Origin: Gemmatimonas sp. | GTDB taxonomy: Bacteria; Gemmatimonadota; Gemmatimonadetes; Gemmatimonadales; Gemmatimonadaceae | Direction: 5' to 3' | Length of the DNA stretch: 64,000 nt | NCBI GenBank assembly: GCA_011390805.1 | Contig: JAABRT010000001.1 | Coordinates: 62,001-126,000, forward strand | In this document: one piece after another, positions 45,746 to 54,840 of the stretch | Position numbering within the stretch: the first letter of the stretch is position 1 | How the letters are laid out: every line of letters begins with the position of its first letter | Position numbers and translations under genes: made by a program | The notes under the pieces: model-generated | Told to the model about the DNA's origin: nothing | The model's database searches: none | What the model saw: the letters and a program-made list of their open reading frames with translations, nothing else

Positions 45746-48508
45746 ATGTCGGTGAACCTTCGCGGCTTGATCGGGAAACTGAATCCCGCCACACGCGGCC
45801 ATGTAGAAGCGGCCGCCGGATTGTGTTTGTCTCGCACACATTACGATGTGGAGATTGAGCACTTCCTCATGAAAGCGCTCGATAATGCCGACGGCGATAT
45901 GGCCGCGATTCTCAAGCACTACGGTGTGAATCGTTCCCGATTGGCCGATGATCTGGCGCGCGGGCTTGACCGTCTCAAGAGCGGGAACGCACGCACACCG
46001 CGTCTCAGCCCGCAGCTGGTAAAAATGCTGCGCGAAGCCTGGGTGCTGGGCAGTGTTGATTACGGTGCACCGCGTGTGCGCTCAGGGCATTGCCTGCTGG
46101 CGATGCTGGCCAACGAGGAATTGGCGCGCGTGGCGGGAGATATCAGTGGCGAGTTTGGCAAAGTGCCGCTCGATGCGCTGCGCAAGGATTTTGTCACCAT
46201 CACCGCGCCGTCAGCTGAAGCCGTTGAAGAAGTGGCGCAGGACAGCGGCGCCGGTGAGTCGGCCGCAGCCGCCGCAGCACCGGGCGCCAAAGCCGGTGGA
46301 CGCACACCCAACCTTGATCAGTACACGGTTGACCTCACCGAAAACGCGCGGCAGGGGAAAATCGACCCGGTGCTTGGTCGTGATTTTGAAGTACGGCAGG
46401 TGGTGGACATTCTCACCCGCCGTCGTCAAAACAATCCGATTCTTGTAGGTGAGGCGGGTGTAGGCAAGACCGCTGTCGTGGAGGGTTTCGCGCGCCGCAT
46501 TGCCGAAGGCGATGTGCCGCCGCCACTGCGCAATGTATCGTTGCGTTCGCTCGATCTGGCCATGCTGCAGGCGGGCGCTGGTGTGAAGGGCGAGTTCGAA
46601 AATCGTCTCAAGGGGCTGATCGCCGAAGTGAAAGCGTCGCCCACGCCAATCATTCTTTTCATCGACGAAGCACACACGATGATTGGTGCCGGCGGAGCCG
46701 CCGGACAGAACGATGCGGCGAATCTGCTCAAGCCGGCGCTGGCGCGCGGCGAGCTGCGCACGGTAGCCGCCACCACCTGGAGCGAATACAAGAAGTTCTT
46801 CGAGAAGGATCCGGCGCTCTCACGTCGCTTTCAGGTTGTGAAGGTAGACGAGCCCACCGAAGATGTGTGCCTGCTGATGTTGCGCGCTGTGGTACCGGCG
46901 CTTGAGAAGCATCACAAGGTGCGCATTCTCGACAGCGGAGTAGATGCTGCGGTTCGTCTGTCGCATCGCTATCTCCCTGACCGTCAGCTACCGGACAAAG
47001 CCGTGAGCGTTCTCGATACTGCGTGTGCACGATTGGCGCTTGGACAAAGCGCCACGCCGGGTCCGATTGAGGACCTGCGTCGCCAGATCAATGATCTGGA
47101 TGTGCAATCGCGTGTGCTCATGCGTGAACAGGCCGCCGGTGCCGACCACGCCGAACGATTGGAACAGATCGCCACCGCACGCGGGAATGTGCAGGAGCAT
47201 CTGGCGGTACTCGAAGGTCGTTGGGAAAAAGAACGTGCCCTGGTAGACAGCATCCGTGTGTTGCGCGATCAACTCGAGTCGGGAGCCGACCACGCGGCCA
47301 ACGCGGCGGAAAACGGCGCATCAGACAACGGTGCTGCCGCCGGCGAGGAAGCGGGCAAGGACGCGGCCGCAGCCAACGCTGACACCGACGCGCTGCGCGC
47401 TGAACTCTCGGCTAAAAACGACGAGCTCGAAGCACTGCAGGGCGAAACACCGCTGGTCCGTGTGTGTGTCGATGCGTCAATCGTTGGCGAAGTCATCTCC
47501 GGCTGGACCGGTATTCCGGTTGGCAAGATGCTGCGTGACGAGCTGGGCACCATGCTCAAGCTTGAGGAGTATCTGGGCAGCCGCGTCATCGGTCAGTCGC
47601 ACGCACTCGAACAGCTTTCGCGGCGCATTCGTACCAGCAAGGCCGGTATCGAAGATCCCAACAAGCCCAAAGGCGTGTTCATGCTGGTTGGTCCGTCGGG
47701 TGTTGGCAAAACGGAAACGGCACTCACGCTGGCCGACCTGCTGTACGGTGGTGATCGCAATCTCATCACCATCAACATGTCGGAGTTTCAGGAAGCGCAC
47801 ACGGTGTCCACGTTGAAGGGATCACCGCCGGGTTATGTAGGCTACGGAGAAGGTGGTGTGCTTACCGAAGCGGTACGCCGGCGTCCGTACAGTGTGGTAT
47901 TGCTCGACGAAGTCGAGAAGGCGCATCCCGATGTGCTTGAGCTGTTCTTTCAGGTGTTTGACAAAGGTGTGATGGACGACGGCGAAGGACGGCAGATTGA
48001 TTTCAAGAACACCATCATTCTGCTCACCACCAACGCCGGTACCGAAACCATCATGAAGCTCACGGCCGATCCGGACACCATGCCGTACGCCGATGCGCTG
48101 GGCAAGGCACTCAAGCCCGAACTCGATGGTGTGTTCAAACCGGCGTTTCTTGGACGCATGGTCATCATTCCATACTACCCGGTGCGTGACGAGGCCCTCA
48201 AGCAGATCATTCGCCTCAAGCTTGCACGTGTGGAACGGCGACTGTTCGAAATACATCGTGTGGTATTGCAGCATGACGAGTCATTGGTGGAACAGATTGC
48301 CGCGCGATGCACCGAAGTCGAAAGTGGTGCACGCAACGTGGACAACATTCTCACCAACACGCTGCTGCCCGAAGTATCGCTGTTATTGCTCGCGTCCATG
48401 GCCGACGGTCAGAAGCCGTCTGCGTTGCGCGTGATTGTTGGTGAGAACGGTGAGCTGCGCTACGAAGCGGAACTCGCCGACATACCCGAACCGGCCGCTG
48501 TAGCCTGA
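45746..48508 (+). CDS. clpV: ClpV (TssH), AAA+ sheath-disassembly ATPase
   Basis: A 920-residue class-I AAA+ protein: Clp N-domain (LNPATRGHVEAAAGLCLSR), first Walker A GEAGVGKT (about 235-242), and FIDEAHTMIGAGG, which separates ClpV from ClpB. A middle coiled-coil segment carries an Ala/Asp-rich insert (~515-545). The second Walker A GPSGVGKTE (about 649) and a C-terminal D2-small domain follow. It extracts TssC from contracted sheaths. A good ribosome binding site (CCGGAGTCCCC) precedes the ATG. Confidence 0.95.
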   Translation: MSVNLRGLIGKLNPATRGHVEAAAGLCLSRTHYDVEIEHFLMKALDNADGDMAAILKHYGVNRSRLADDLARGLDRLKSGNARTPRLSPQLVKMLREAWVLGSVDYGAPRVRSGHCLLAMLANEELARVAGDISGEFGKVPLDALRKDFVTITAPSAEAVEEVAQDSGAGESAAAAAAPGAKAGGRTPNLDQYTVDLTENARQGKIDPVLGRDFEVRQVVDILTRRRQNNPILVGEAGVGKTAVVEGFARRIAEGDVPPPLRNVSLRSLDLAMLQAGAGVKGEFENRLKGLIAEVKASPTPIILFIDEAHTMIGAGGAAGQNDAANLLKPALARGELRTVAATTWSEYKKFFEKDPALSRRFQVVKVDEPTEDVCLLMLRAVVPALEKHHKVRILDSGVDAAVRLSHRYLPDRQLPDKAVSVLDTACARLALGQSATPGPIEDLRRQINDLDVQSRVLMREQAAGADHAERLEQIATARGNVQEHLAVLEGRWEKERALVDSIRVLRDQLESGADHAANAAENGASDNGAAAGEEAGKDAAAANADTDALRAELSAKNDELEALQGETPLVRVCVDASIVGEVISGWTGIPVGKMLRDELGTMLKLEEYLGSRVIGQSHALEQLSRRIRTSKAGIEDPNKPKGVFMLVGPSGVGKTETALTLADLLYGGDRNLITINMSEFQEAHTVSTLKGSPPGYVGYGEGGVLTEAVRRRPYSVVLLDEVEKAHPDVLELFFQVFDKGVMDDGEGRQIDFKNTIILLTTNAGTETIMKLTADPDTMPYADALGKALKPELDGVFKPAFLGRMVIIPYYPVRDEALKQIIRLKLARVERRLFEIHRVVLQHDESLVEQIAARCTEVESGARNVDNILTNTLLPEVSLLLLASMADGQKPSALRVIVGENGELRYEAELADIPEPAAVA

Positions 48509-48545
48509 CGGCTGGTTCCCCGATCCCAGGTTTCCGGAGCGCTCC

Positions 48546-50597
48546 ATGACCAAGTATTCGCAGGACGGACGACCGTTCCGCCTCGAGACACCGCTCGGCA
48601 AAGATGTGCTGCTGCTCGTGCGGTGGCGCGGCGAAGAGCGCGTCTCACAGCTCTACGAGTTCACCGTCGAGGCGTGGAGCACGGATGCGGACATTGACGT
48701 CAAGAAGCTGCTGCTCCAGTCGGTCTCGCTCAAGTTTGCATTGCCGGAGGGTGGCGAGCGCACGATCGGCGGCATTGTAAAGCGCTTTGTGAACGCCGGT
48801 GAGACACCCTCAGGTCTCACGGCGTATCACCTGGATATCGTGCCGCCGCACTGGGTGCTGACCATCGGGCGCAGCTACGAAATTTTTCAGGACATGGATG
48901 TTCCGGAAATTCTTGAGGAAGTGTTTACCGGTCTCGACATCAAGAAGGAACTCAACGAGCAATACAACAAGCGGCAGTACTGCTTTCAGTACCGCGAAAC
49001 CAAGTGGGATTTTGCCTCGCGGCTCATGGAGCAGGAAGGCATCTGGTACAAGTTTGATCACACGGCGTCACCACCCACGCTGGTCATGGCCAGCGCAAAC
49101 TCCACCGCACGAAACGAGTGGGGACTTTCTGATGTGCTCGTCAACGCAACCGATCAGGTGGAAGAACGCGTGCTCAAGCTGCGGGTGGAGCATGTGCCGT
49201 ACGTGGGCAAAACGATTTCGCGCACGTACAGCGAGTTTCTCACGCAAAAGGATCTGAAGGAAGAGACGGTGGCCATCGGTGGTGCCGGTCGCTTCAAGGC
49301 GCCAGCATCATTGGTGGACTATGTGTTTGATCAGCAGCTGGCGTCGCACCGGCAAGGTGTCAAGGCTGGTGGCAGCGATCAGGCGTCGGATCTGCAGAAG
49401 CTGTTTCCCGAAAATGCGCGCAATGCCAAGCTGCGCCAGCAGTCTGAGGAAACGCGTGCTTTCCGTTTGTTCGCGGAGAGTACGCACATGGGTGTGACAG
49501 CGGGAGCCAAAGTGACGCTGGCGCGACATGAGTCTGCGGCACTGAATACCGCCTGGATGGTTTTGTCGGTGCGTCATACGGGAAGCAACGGCAGCTATCT
49601 CGGCGGCGACGATGCCAAGGAGAGCTACAGCAACGAATGGGAAGCGATGCCGCACGAAGTGCCGTATCGCCCGTTACGCACTACGCCGTGGCCGCGTGTT
49701 TCCGGCACACATGTGGGTGTGGTCGTGGGACCGGAAGGCGAGGAAATCTATCCCGACAAGTTCGGCCGCGTGCACGTCGCGTTTCGGTTCGACGACAACA
49801 AACCCGGTCTCAAGCGTTCGTGCTGGGTACGGATCGCGCAGATGTTCGCCGGACCATCGTACGGCTCCGTGTTTCTGCCGCGCATTGGTCACGAAGTGCT
49901 GGTGGACTTTCTTGACGGCAACCCTGACAACCCGATGATTGTCGGGCAGCTCTACAGCGATCACAACATGCCGCCGTGGACGTTGCCCGATAACAAGACG
50001 CAGAGCGGTGTTCGCACGCATAGTACTCCCAAAGGCGCGAGCGACGCGTTCAACGAGCTGCGTTTTGAAGACAAAAAAGACGCCGAACTGATTTTCATGC
50101 AGGCGCAAAAAGATCTGGAAACGCTGGTCAAGAATGATGAAAAGCGCGAGGTACAAAACGACCGTACCACGATCATCGAAGAGAACGACACGCGCACGGT
50201 CAATAAAGGCAACGACACGCACACGATCAAAGAGGGCAATCAGTCCAACGAAGTGAGCAAGGGCAATCAGGTGAATGAGGTCAAGCAGGGGAATCAGACC
50301 ATCACCGTGAGCGGCAATCGCACGATCGAAGTGAAGAAGGGCAACGAAAGCACGACCGTGAAAATGGGTAACATTACCATTAAAGCGTCGGCTGGAAAAA
50401 TCACGATAGAAGCGGCACAAAGCATTGAGCTCAAGGTCGGTACCAGCAGCCTCAAGCTCGATCCGAGTGGCGTGCAGATGAAGGGTGCGATGATCAAGAT
50501 TGCAGGCACCGGTATGGCCGAACTGAAGGCGCCGATGACCACGGTCAAAGGAGACGGCGTGCTGATCCTGAAGGGTGGCGTCACCATGATCAACTGA
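48546..50597 (+). CDS. vgrG: VgrG (TssI), spike protein
   Basis: A 683-residue spike of the VgrG family: gp27-like domain (LLVRWRGEERVSQLYEF), then the OB-fold gp5-like part (VVGPEGEEIYPDKFGRVHVAF, RSCWVRIAQMFAGPSYG, RIGHEVLVDFLDGNPDNP). The needle is built of short KGN-type repeats (about 540-610) and ends with GVTMIN. There is no C-terminal toxin domain. The ribosome binding site is TCCGGAGCGCTCC. It is the first gene of a spike cassette with the DUF6931-like gene and PAAR. Confidence 0.94.
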   Translation: MTKYSQDGRPFRLETPLGKDVLLLVRWRGEERVSQLYEFTVEAWSTDADIDVKKLLLQSVSLKFALPEGGERTIGGIVKRFVNAGETPSGLTAYHLDIVPPHWVLTIGRSYEIFQDMDVPEILEEVFTGLDIKKELNEQYNKRQYCFQYRETKWDFASRLMEQEGIWYKFDHTASPPTLVMASANSTARNEWGLSDVLVNATDQVEERVLKLRVEHVPYVGKTISRTYSEFLTQKDLKEETVAIGGAGRFKAPASLVDYVFDQQLASHRQGVKAGGSDQASDLQKLFPENARNAKLRQQSEETRAFRLFAESTHMGVTAGAKVTLARHESAALNTAWMVLSVRHTGSNGSYLGGDDAKESYSNEWEAMPHEVPYRPLRTTPWPRVSGTHVGVVVGPEGEEIYPDKFGRVHVAFRFDDNKPGLKRSCWVRIAQMFAGPSYGSVFLPRIGHEVLVDFLDGNPDNPMIVGQLYSDHNMPPWTLPDNKTQSGVRTHSTPKGASDAFNELRFEDKKDAELIFMQAQKDLETLVKNDEKREVQNDRTTIIEENDTRTVNKGNDTHTIKEGNQSNEVSKGNQVNEVKQGNQTITVSGNRTIEVKKGNESTTVKMGNITIKASAGKITIEAAQSIELKVGTSSLKLDPSGVQMKGAMIKIAGTGMAELKAPMTTVKGDGVLILKGGVTMIN

Positions 50598-50610
50598 GCG
50601 AGGGCAATCC

Positions 50611-51297
50611 ATGACCGAGCATCAGACAGCCGGACTCACTCCGGTACAATGGATCGCTGCGCGCGCCGCCTTGCCAGAGGAGGTCGCGCCACTGGTTACG
50701 TCGGCTAACGACCCCGGTGCGTTGGTGCAGTCGCTTATGCAAGAGGGTCTCGCTCCTGAAGCGATTCGTTGTATTGCCGGTGCGCTGCCGGCGCGCGAGG
50801 GTGTGTGGTGGGCATGGGTGTCAGCACGTCACGCCGCAACGTCAACACATGGAGACGCCATTCCCGACAACGTACAAGAGGCGCTCAATGCCGTCGAGCG
50901 CTGGATCAACGCGCCAGACGACACTACGCGTCGTGAGGCCTGGACGGTGGGCGAAAGCGTGGGCACCGATACACCGGTTGGCGCGGCGGCGGCGGCCGTG
51001 TTCTTGAGTGGCGGAAGCATCGCTCCAGCGGGGGTTGCGAATACACCGGCACCTCCGGGAATCTGCGGAACGCTGGTCAGCACCGCGGTGGTGCTCTCCG
51101 TCGCCACCTCACCACCAGCCGTGATGCCGGCGTTGTTCGATGCGTACGTCAAACAGGGGCTGGCCGTGATCGAACAGCTGGGTGGCTGGGATGTGGCCAT
51201 CGCAAAAACGTGGCAGGCACTTGAAGCGCAGCAGCGCGAAGTCATGAACGCACAAGCCGCTGCTGAACCTGACGCTACCGGGGGACAGCCCTCATGA
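50611..51297 (+). CDS. DUF6931-like protein in spike cassette
   Basis: A 228-residue, mostly helical, soluble-looking protein that lies between VgrG and PAAR and overlaps PAAR by four bases. It contains LTPVQWIAARAALPEEVAPL, EAIRCIAGALPAREGVWWAW and NVQEALNAVERWINAPDDTTR. It resembles a family (DUF6931, by memory) that turns up beside VgrG/PAAR in other genomes. Its role could be a chaperone/adaptor loading a cargo on the spike, or an effector; neither is shown. There is no signal peptide. Confidence 0.65.
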   Translation: MTEHQTAGLTPVQWIAARAALPEEVAPLVTSANDPGALVQSLMQEGLAPEAIRCIAGALPAREGVWWAWVSARHAATSTHGDAIPDNVQEALNAVERWINAPDDTTRREAWTVGESVGTDTPVGAAAAAVFLSGGSIAPAGVANTPAPPGICGTLVSTAVVLSVATSPPAVMPALFDAYVKQGLAVIEQLGGWDVAIAKTWQALEAQQREVMNAQAAAEPDATGGQPS

Positions 51298-51593
51298 TGC
51301 CCGCCGCACGTATCGGCGATATGCACGTCTGCCCCATGGTCACACCCGGTGTACCACCCATTCCGCACGTTGGTGGTCCGGTGGTTTCGCCGGGTGGTCC
51401 CACGGTGCTCATTTGCAGCGTGCCGTCAGCTACGGCCACGAGCACTTGTGTGTGCGTCGGTCCGCCGGATGTCATCGCCAAGGGGTCAATGACCGTGCTG
51501 ATTTGTAAAAAGCCCGCCGCGCGCATCGGTGATCTGACGGCGCACGGCGGCAGCATTGTAGCGGGAGCGCCAACCGTACTGATTGGCGGCTGA
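51294..51593 (+). CDS. PAAR-domain spike tip
   Basis: A 99-residue stand-alone PAAR protein: AARIGDMHVCPM at the start, the Pro/Gly-rich centre (GGPVVSPGGPTVLIC), GPPDVIAKGSMTVLI and ARIGDLTAHGG at the end. The Cys and His residues placed for zinc binding are present. It sharpens the VgrG tip. No effector extension is fused. The ATG overlaps the previous stop (ATGA), so it is co-translated, and the operon ends here, 10 bp before a convergent gene. Confidence 0.93.
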   Translation: MMPAARIGDMHVCPMVTPGVPPIPHVGGPVVSPGGPTVLICSVPSATATSTCVCVGPPDVIAKGSMTVLICKKPAARIGDLTAHGGSIVAGAPTVLIGG

Positions 51594-51603
51594 CGATCAA
51601 TCG

Positions 51604-52173
51604 TTAGTTGCCAACCGTGTAGTTGAACGTGACGTCGATATCCGTATCAAACGTGCACGTCGTCGCGGCCGCCGGCTTGGGGTTGTCGGAGTAGTGGCAG
51701 AGCACCACGCGAATGTTGCCGCTGCCGGCCGCCGCCGCGTTGGCGCTGAACGTGACGCCGAGTGGACGCCCCTGTGAGTCAACGTCAGTGGTGGTGATGG
51801 TCACACCGGGTCCGGTCACCGTGTAGAAGACCCGATGTTCATCGGCTTCCTCTTCCACTTCTTCCGTAATGTTCTCCGGCGGATTTTCCAGACGGTTTTC
51901 GAACAGCACCGAGCCCGTGTACGTGGAACCGGCGGTCAGTGACAGCGCTCCCACCTGTGCACTCGGAGCCTGCGGGCCCGCGCCGTCTGCGTCGTCGATG
52001 TAGGTCACGATCGCGGACCCACCACCGGCCGGAGTCAGCGAAAGCGTCACGCGCGAAATCAGCTCCTGTTCTCCACCAGGTGCAGTGCTGGAATCACCGC
52101 ATGCAGCGACTGTTAACAAAGTGCCAAGCACCAGCGTGCCGGTGGTAAATCGACGTGAGTTCCTGTTCATCAT
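51604..52173 (-). CDS. Small lipoprotein with acidic EE-rich motif, partner of the TonB receptor
   Basis: A 189-residue lipoprotein (LLTVAACGDSS lipobox). The mature part is beta-rich and has the notable motif ENITEEVEEEADEHRVFY, then TTTDVDSQGRPLGVTF and IRVVLCHYSDNPK. The acidic/His segment looks like a metal site. From memory, similar lipoproteins with a PxxDITEEVREEAxEHQ-like segment are common next to TonB receptors in Bacteroidota; I cannot confirm it here. It follows the receptor on the same strand after 108 bp. GGAGCAGATC precedes the ATG. Confidence 0.65.
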   Translation of the reverse strand: MMNRNSRRFTTGTLVLGTLLTVAACGDSSTAPGGEQELISRVTLSLTPAGGGSAIVTYIDDADGAGPQAPSAQVGALSLTAGSTYTGSVLFENRLENPPENITEEVEEEADEHRVFYTVTGPGVTITTTDVDSQGRPLGVTFSANAAAAGSGNIRVVLCHYSDNPKPAAATTCTFDTDIDVTFNYTVGN

Positions 52174-52281
52174 GATCTGCTCCAGAAATTACTGAGGGTT
52201 TGAACATGGTCGCCGTGACACCCTCGTCGTCATGGCGATGTTGTGAACCGCTGCTTTTTGCGTTGTGTGCAGCGGTGGGAA

Positions 52282-54624
52282 TCAATCTCCAATCGGCACA
52301 CGCACTCTCAGCACCACATCGCGGCCGGCGTCGTTAACAAACAGCCGGTAGCGACTGAGATAGTCGCGGAAGCGTGTGTTGAGTGCATTGTTCACGGACA
52401 CGGACACATCCATTTCACGTCCGAACACCATGGCGCTTGTGCCACCCAGCTCGGCACTCAGCAGCGCATAGCCATCGGTGGGCAACGTGTAGATGGTGCC
52501 TTCGGGTACACCGTCCTGCTGCCGGACCAGTGTAGCCCCGGCACCAATGTGCCACGCACCGAACTGCTGATTGCGGCCAACCACACGTGCCTGCAGCAAG
52601 GCGCGGTCGGCCGGCATGTCATAGAGCGGCTGGCCGTTGGCGCGATTGGTGCCGCGCACAGCATTCACGTTGGCCGTGAGCTGCAGCCATTCCAGCGCGC
52701 TCCATGAAGCTGCCAACTCGACACCACGCAACCGCGCGTTTGTTTGTGCATAGTTGTAGGCCGGGAACGCACCACGCAGCGTGAACACCGGCTCACGTGG
52801 CTGCAGGAAAATGAAGTTGTTGATTGCGTTCTGATAGGTGGCCAGATCGAGCGACAGCGTGGGTCCGCCGTAACGCAGTGATGCTTCAACACCGAGCGAA
52901 CGTTCGGCGGCCAGGTCAGCCTGTCCGAGTTCATACTGCGCGGTGCCATGATGCACACCCTGTGCGTAGCGTTCATTGACCGTGGGCGGACGCCACGCGC
53001 GCGCCAGTCGCAGCGATGCGTTCCACGCGTCGCCAATGCGCACGGCGGTGCCCAATGATCCGGAGAATCCACCCCATGAGCGCGAGCCGGCTTCGCTGCG
53101 AATGCCGGCGTCAGCGAACTCGAGGGTGGTTTGTGAAATCAGATCGCCGCGCAACCCGCCGGTTATTGACACCCGTCCCGTGCTCCATTCTTCCTGCGCG
53201 TACAGCGCGCCCTGCCGCAAATCAAAACCGGGAATCAGGAACGCCTTGCCGAGTGTCTGGTTGCCCTGCAGCTGAGCACTGGCACCAACTGTTCCATACA
53301 GGCCGTTCCACGGTGCATGCTTCCAGCGCACATCCAGCGAGTTCGTGAACAGCTTCAGGTTGAACGCCGCTTCATTGCGAAAGCGCAGCGGACCATGGCC
53401 ATCGTACTCGCGCCGATGATTGTACTGCAGTCCGTACACCACCTCGACTTCACTGCCGTCATCGCGCAAGAACGTGTTGCGCCACCGCGCTGTAGTGTGC
53501 GACACCTGCTGGTTGGGATTGTCGATGTCATACGAAAACGATGAGTCGCGCGGCGGCGACATCATCGCGCGCTGCAAGTCATCAAAGTTGCCGGCGTGCG
53601 CCTGACTCAGCACACCAAGCTCCGTCGCAAACCGGCTGAGCAGCAGTTCGCTGGTGCCCCATTCACGCTGCACACCAAACGTCGCGCTGCCGTTGAGTTC
53701 GCGGAATCCGGTGTTGTTCAGGAAATAGTCTGGCGCCGCGCCGTTGCCGGCCACGCGGCTGGTGAGTCGCAGTCGGTACCCGGTGCGCCCGATCAGCGGC
53801 AGCTGCAATCCGCCGCCGTGCACGGAGAGCGAGAGCGCGCCCTGGCGGCTGTTGCTGAAGGTGTTCACCGCCAGATCACCGTGCATTGCCCCGGTATCCG
53901 GGACCAGCGCATGATCAACGCGCACTACGCCACCGAGTGCATCGGCTCCGTAGAGCACGGTGGCTGCGCCGCGTACCACGGTCACCGCATCGGCGTCAAA
54001 GCTGTCAAGATTTGGGGCGTGCTCCGTACCCCACTGCTGATCTTCCTGACGCAGTCCGGCGTTGAGTACCAGAACGCGCTGCGAGTTCAGGCCGCGAATA
54101 ACGGGCTTGGCAATGCTCGGCCCCAGCTGTATAACCGAGACGCCGGGCAGATTCTTGATCGTTTCGCCCAGTGTCTGGCCGCGCATCGCATTGAGCGCGG
54201 CCGCATCGAGCGAGTTCATTGAGGCGACGCGCTCCAGCGCATCGACGAGCGTATCCGCCTGCACATCGACCGACTGCAAGCTGATGGACTGCTGACTCAT
54301 GACCAGCCGCAACAGCACATCCTGGCGCGACAGATCGATCACGCGTTCCACGGGCGCGTACCCAAGGCGTCGCACACGCATGGCCACGCGCTGTGCGGGC
54401 AGATCACGGAAATCGAAACGTCCCGCTTCATCGGTGCGTGTGGTACGGGTGCGAATCGGCTCCCCACCCCAACTCACCGATACCTCGGCGGCCACCAACG
54501 GCGCGGCAGTAGCGGAGTCCGCTACCGTTCCGTGCAAGTGCCGTCCACCTTGCGCACGTACAGCGCGCAACGGCAGCGATACGAGCGACATGATGAGTAG
54601 GAGATGGATGGGCCAGGGGATCAC
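52282..54624 (-). CDS. TonB-dependent receptor (metal or metal-complex uptake likely)
   Basis: A roughly 780-residue outer-membrane receptor. It has a signal peptide (IHLLLIMSLVSLPLRAVRAQ), an N-terminal carboxypeptidase-regulatory-like fold (HGTVADSATAAPLVAAEV), a plug (LPGVSVIQLGPSIAKPVIRG, VVRGAATVLYGADALGGVV) and a beta-barrel ending LRVRVPIGD. The start is set at the GTG of 54624 because a promoter with Fur-like hexamers lies at 54690-54717. A longer reading to 54720 would begin inside it. It is followed by the acidic-motif lipoprotein. The substrate is unknown; the operator points to a metal. Confidence 0.87.
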   Translation of the reverse strand: MIPWPIHLLLIMSLVSLPLRAVRAQGGRHLHGTVADSATAAPLVAAEVSVSWGGEPIRTRTTRTDEAGRFDFRDLPAQRVAMRVRRLGYAPVERVIDLSRQDVLLRLVMSQQSISLQSVDVQADTLVDALERVASMNSLDAAALNAMRGQTLGETIKNLPGVSVIQLGPSIAKPVIRGLNSQRVLVLNAGLRQEDQQWGTEHAPNLDSFDADAVTVVRGAATVLYGADALGGVVRVDHALVPDTGAMHGDLAVNTFSNSRQGALSLSVHGGGLQLPLIGRTGYRLRLTSRVAGNGAAPDYFLNNTGFRELNGSATFGVQREWGTSELLLSRFATELGVLSQAHAGNFDDLQRAMMSPPRDSSFSYDIDNPNQQVSHTTARWRNTFLRDDGSEVEVVYGLQYNHRREYDGHGPLRFRNEAAFNLKLFTNSLDVRWKHAPWNGLYGTVGASAQLQGNQTLGKAFLIPGFDLRQGALYAQEEWSTGRVSITGGLRGDLISQTTLEFADAGIRSEAGSRSWGGFSGSLGTAVRIGDAWNASLRLARAWRPPTVNERYAQGVHHGTAQYELGQADLAAERSLGVEASLRYGGPTLSLDLATYQNAINNFIFLQPREPVFTLRGAFPAYNYAQTNARLRGVELAASWSALEWLQLTANVNAVRGTNRANGQPLYDMPADRALLQARVVGRNQQFGAWHIGAGATLVRQQDGVPEGTIYTLPTDGYALLSAELGGTSAMVFGREMDVSVSVNNALNTRFRDYLSRYRLFVNDAGRDVVLRVRVPIGD

Positions 54625-54689
54625 AAACACCGGGCGGAATGGTTCGATAGTGAACAAGCTCGACTTCCGCAGGCCGAGCGGGAGCAGAA

Positions 54690-54717
54690 ATGATAGATAA
54701 TGATAAGCCACAATCAA
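54690..54717 (-). promoter_or_regulatory. Promoter with Fur/Zur-box-like hexamers for the TonB receptor
   Basis: Read on the minus strand, TTGATT (54712-54717) and TATCAT (54690-54695) are separated by 16 bp, a good sigma-70-type pair. On the plus strand the same DNA has GATA-GATAAT-GATAAG (54692-54707): adjoining hexamers as in the classical Fur box half-site GATAATGATAA. A repressor bound here would cover the -10 and spacer. It supports iron- or zinc-regulated uptake and the start at 54624. Confidence 0.5.
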
Positions 54718-54840
54718 CACCAGCCCCTTGAGAAGTCACCCCCAACCGTGATCGGTCGAGAGCCGAACGGGGCGCGTGCCTGACACACCCCGTCGGATGT
54801 ACTATCGTGCAGCAACGGTTTTCATCCTCTGAGCAACGTC

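Noticed and set aside
50161-50370. Repetitive stretch suspected to be a repeat array
   Set aside because: It encodes the KGN-type beta repeats of the VgrG needle.
51604-52173. Considered as a TssJ lipoprotein of the T6SS because it lies just after PAAR
   Set aside because: Opposite strand, paired with the TonB receptor, and its sequence does not follow the TssJ pattern.
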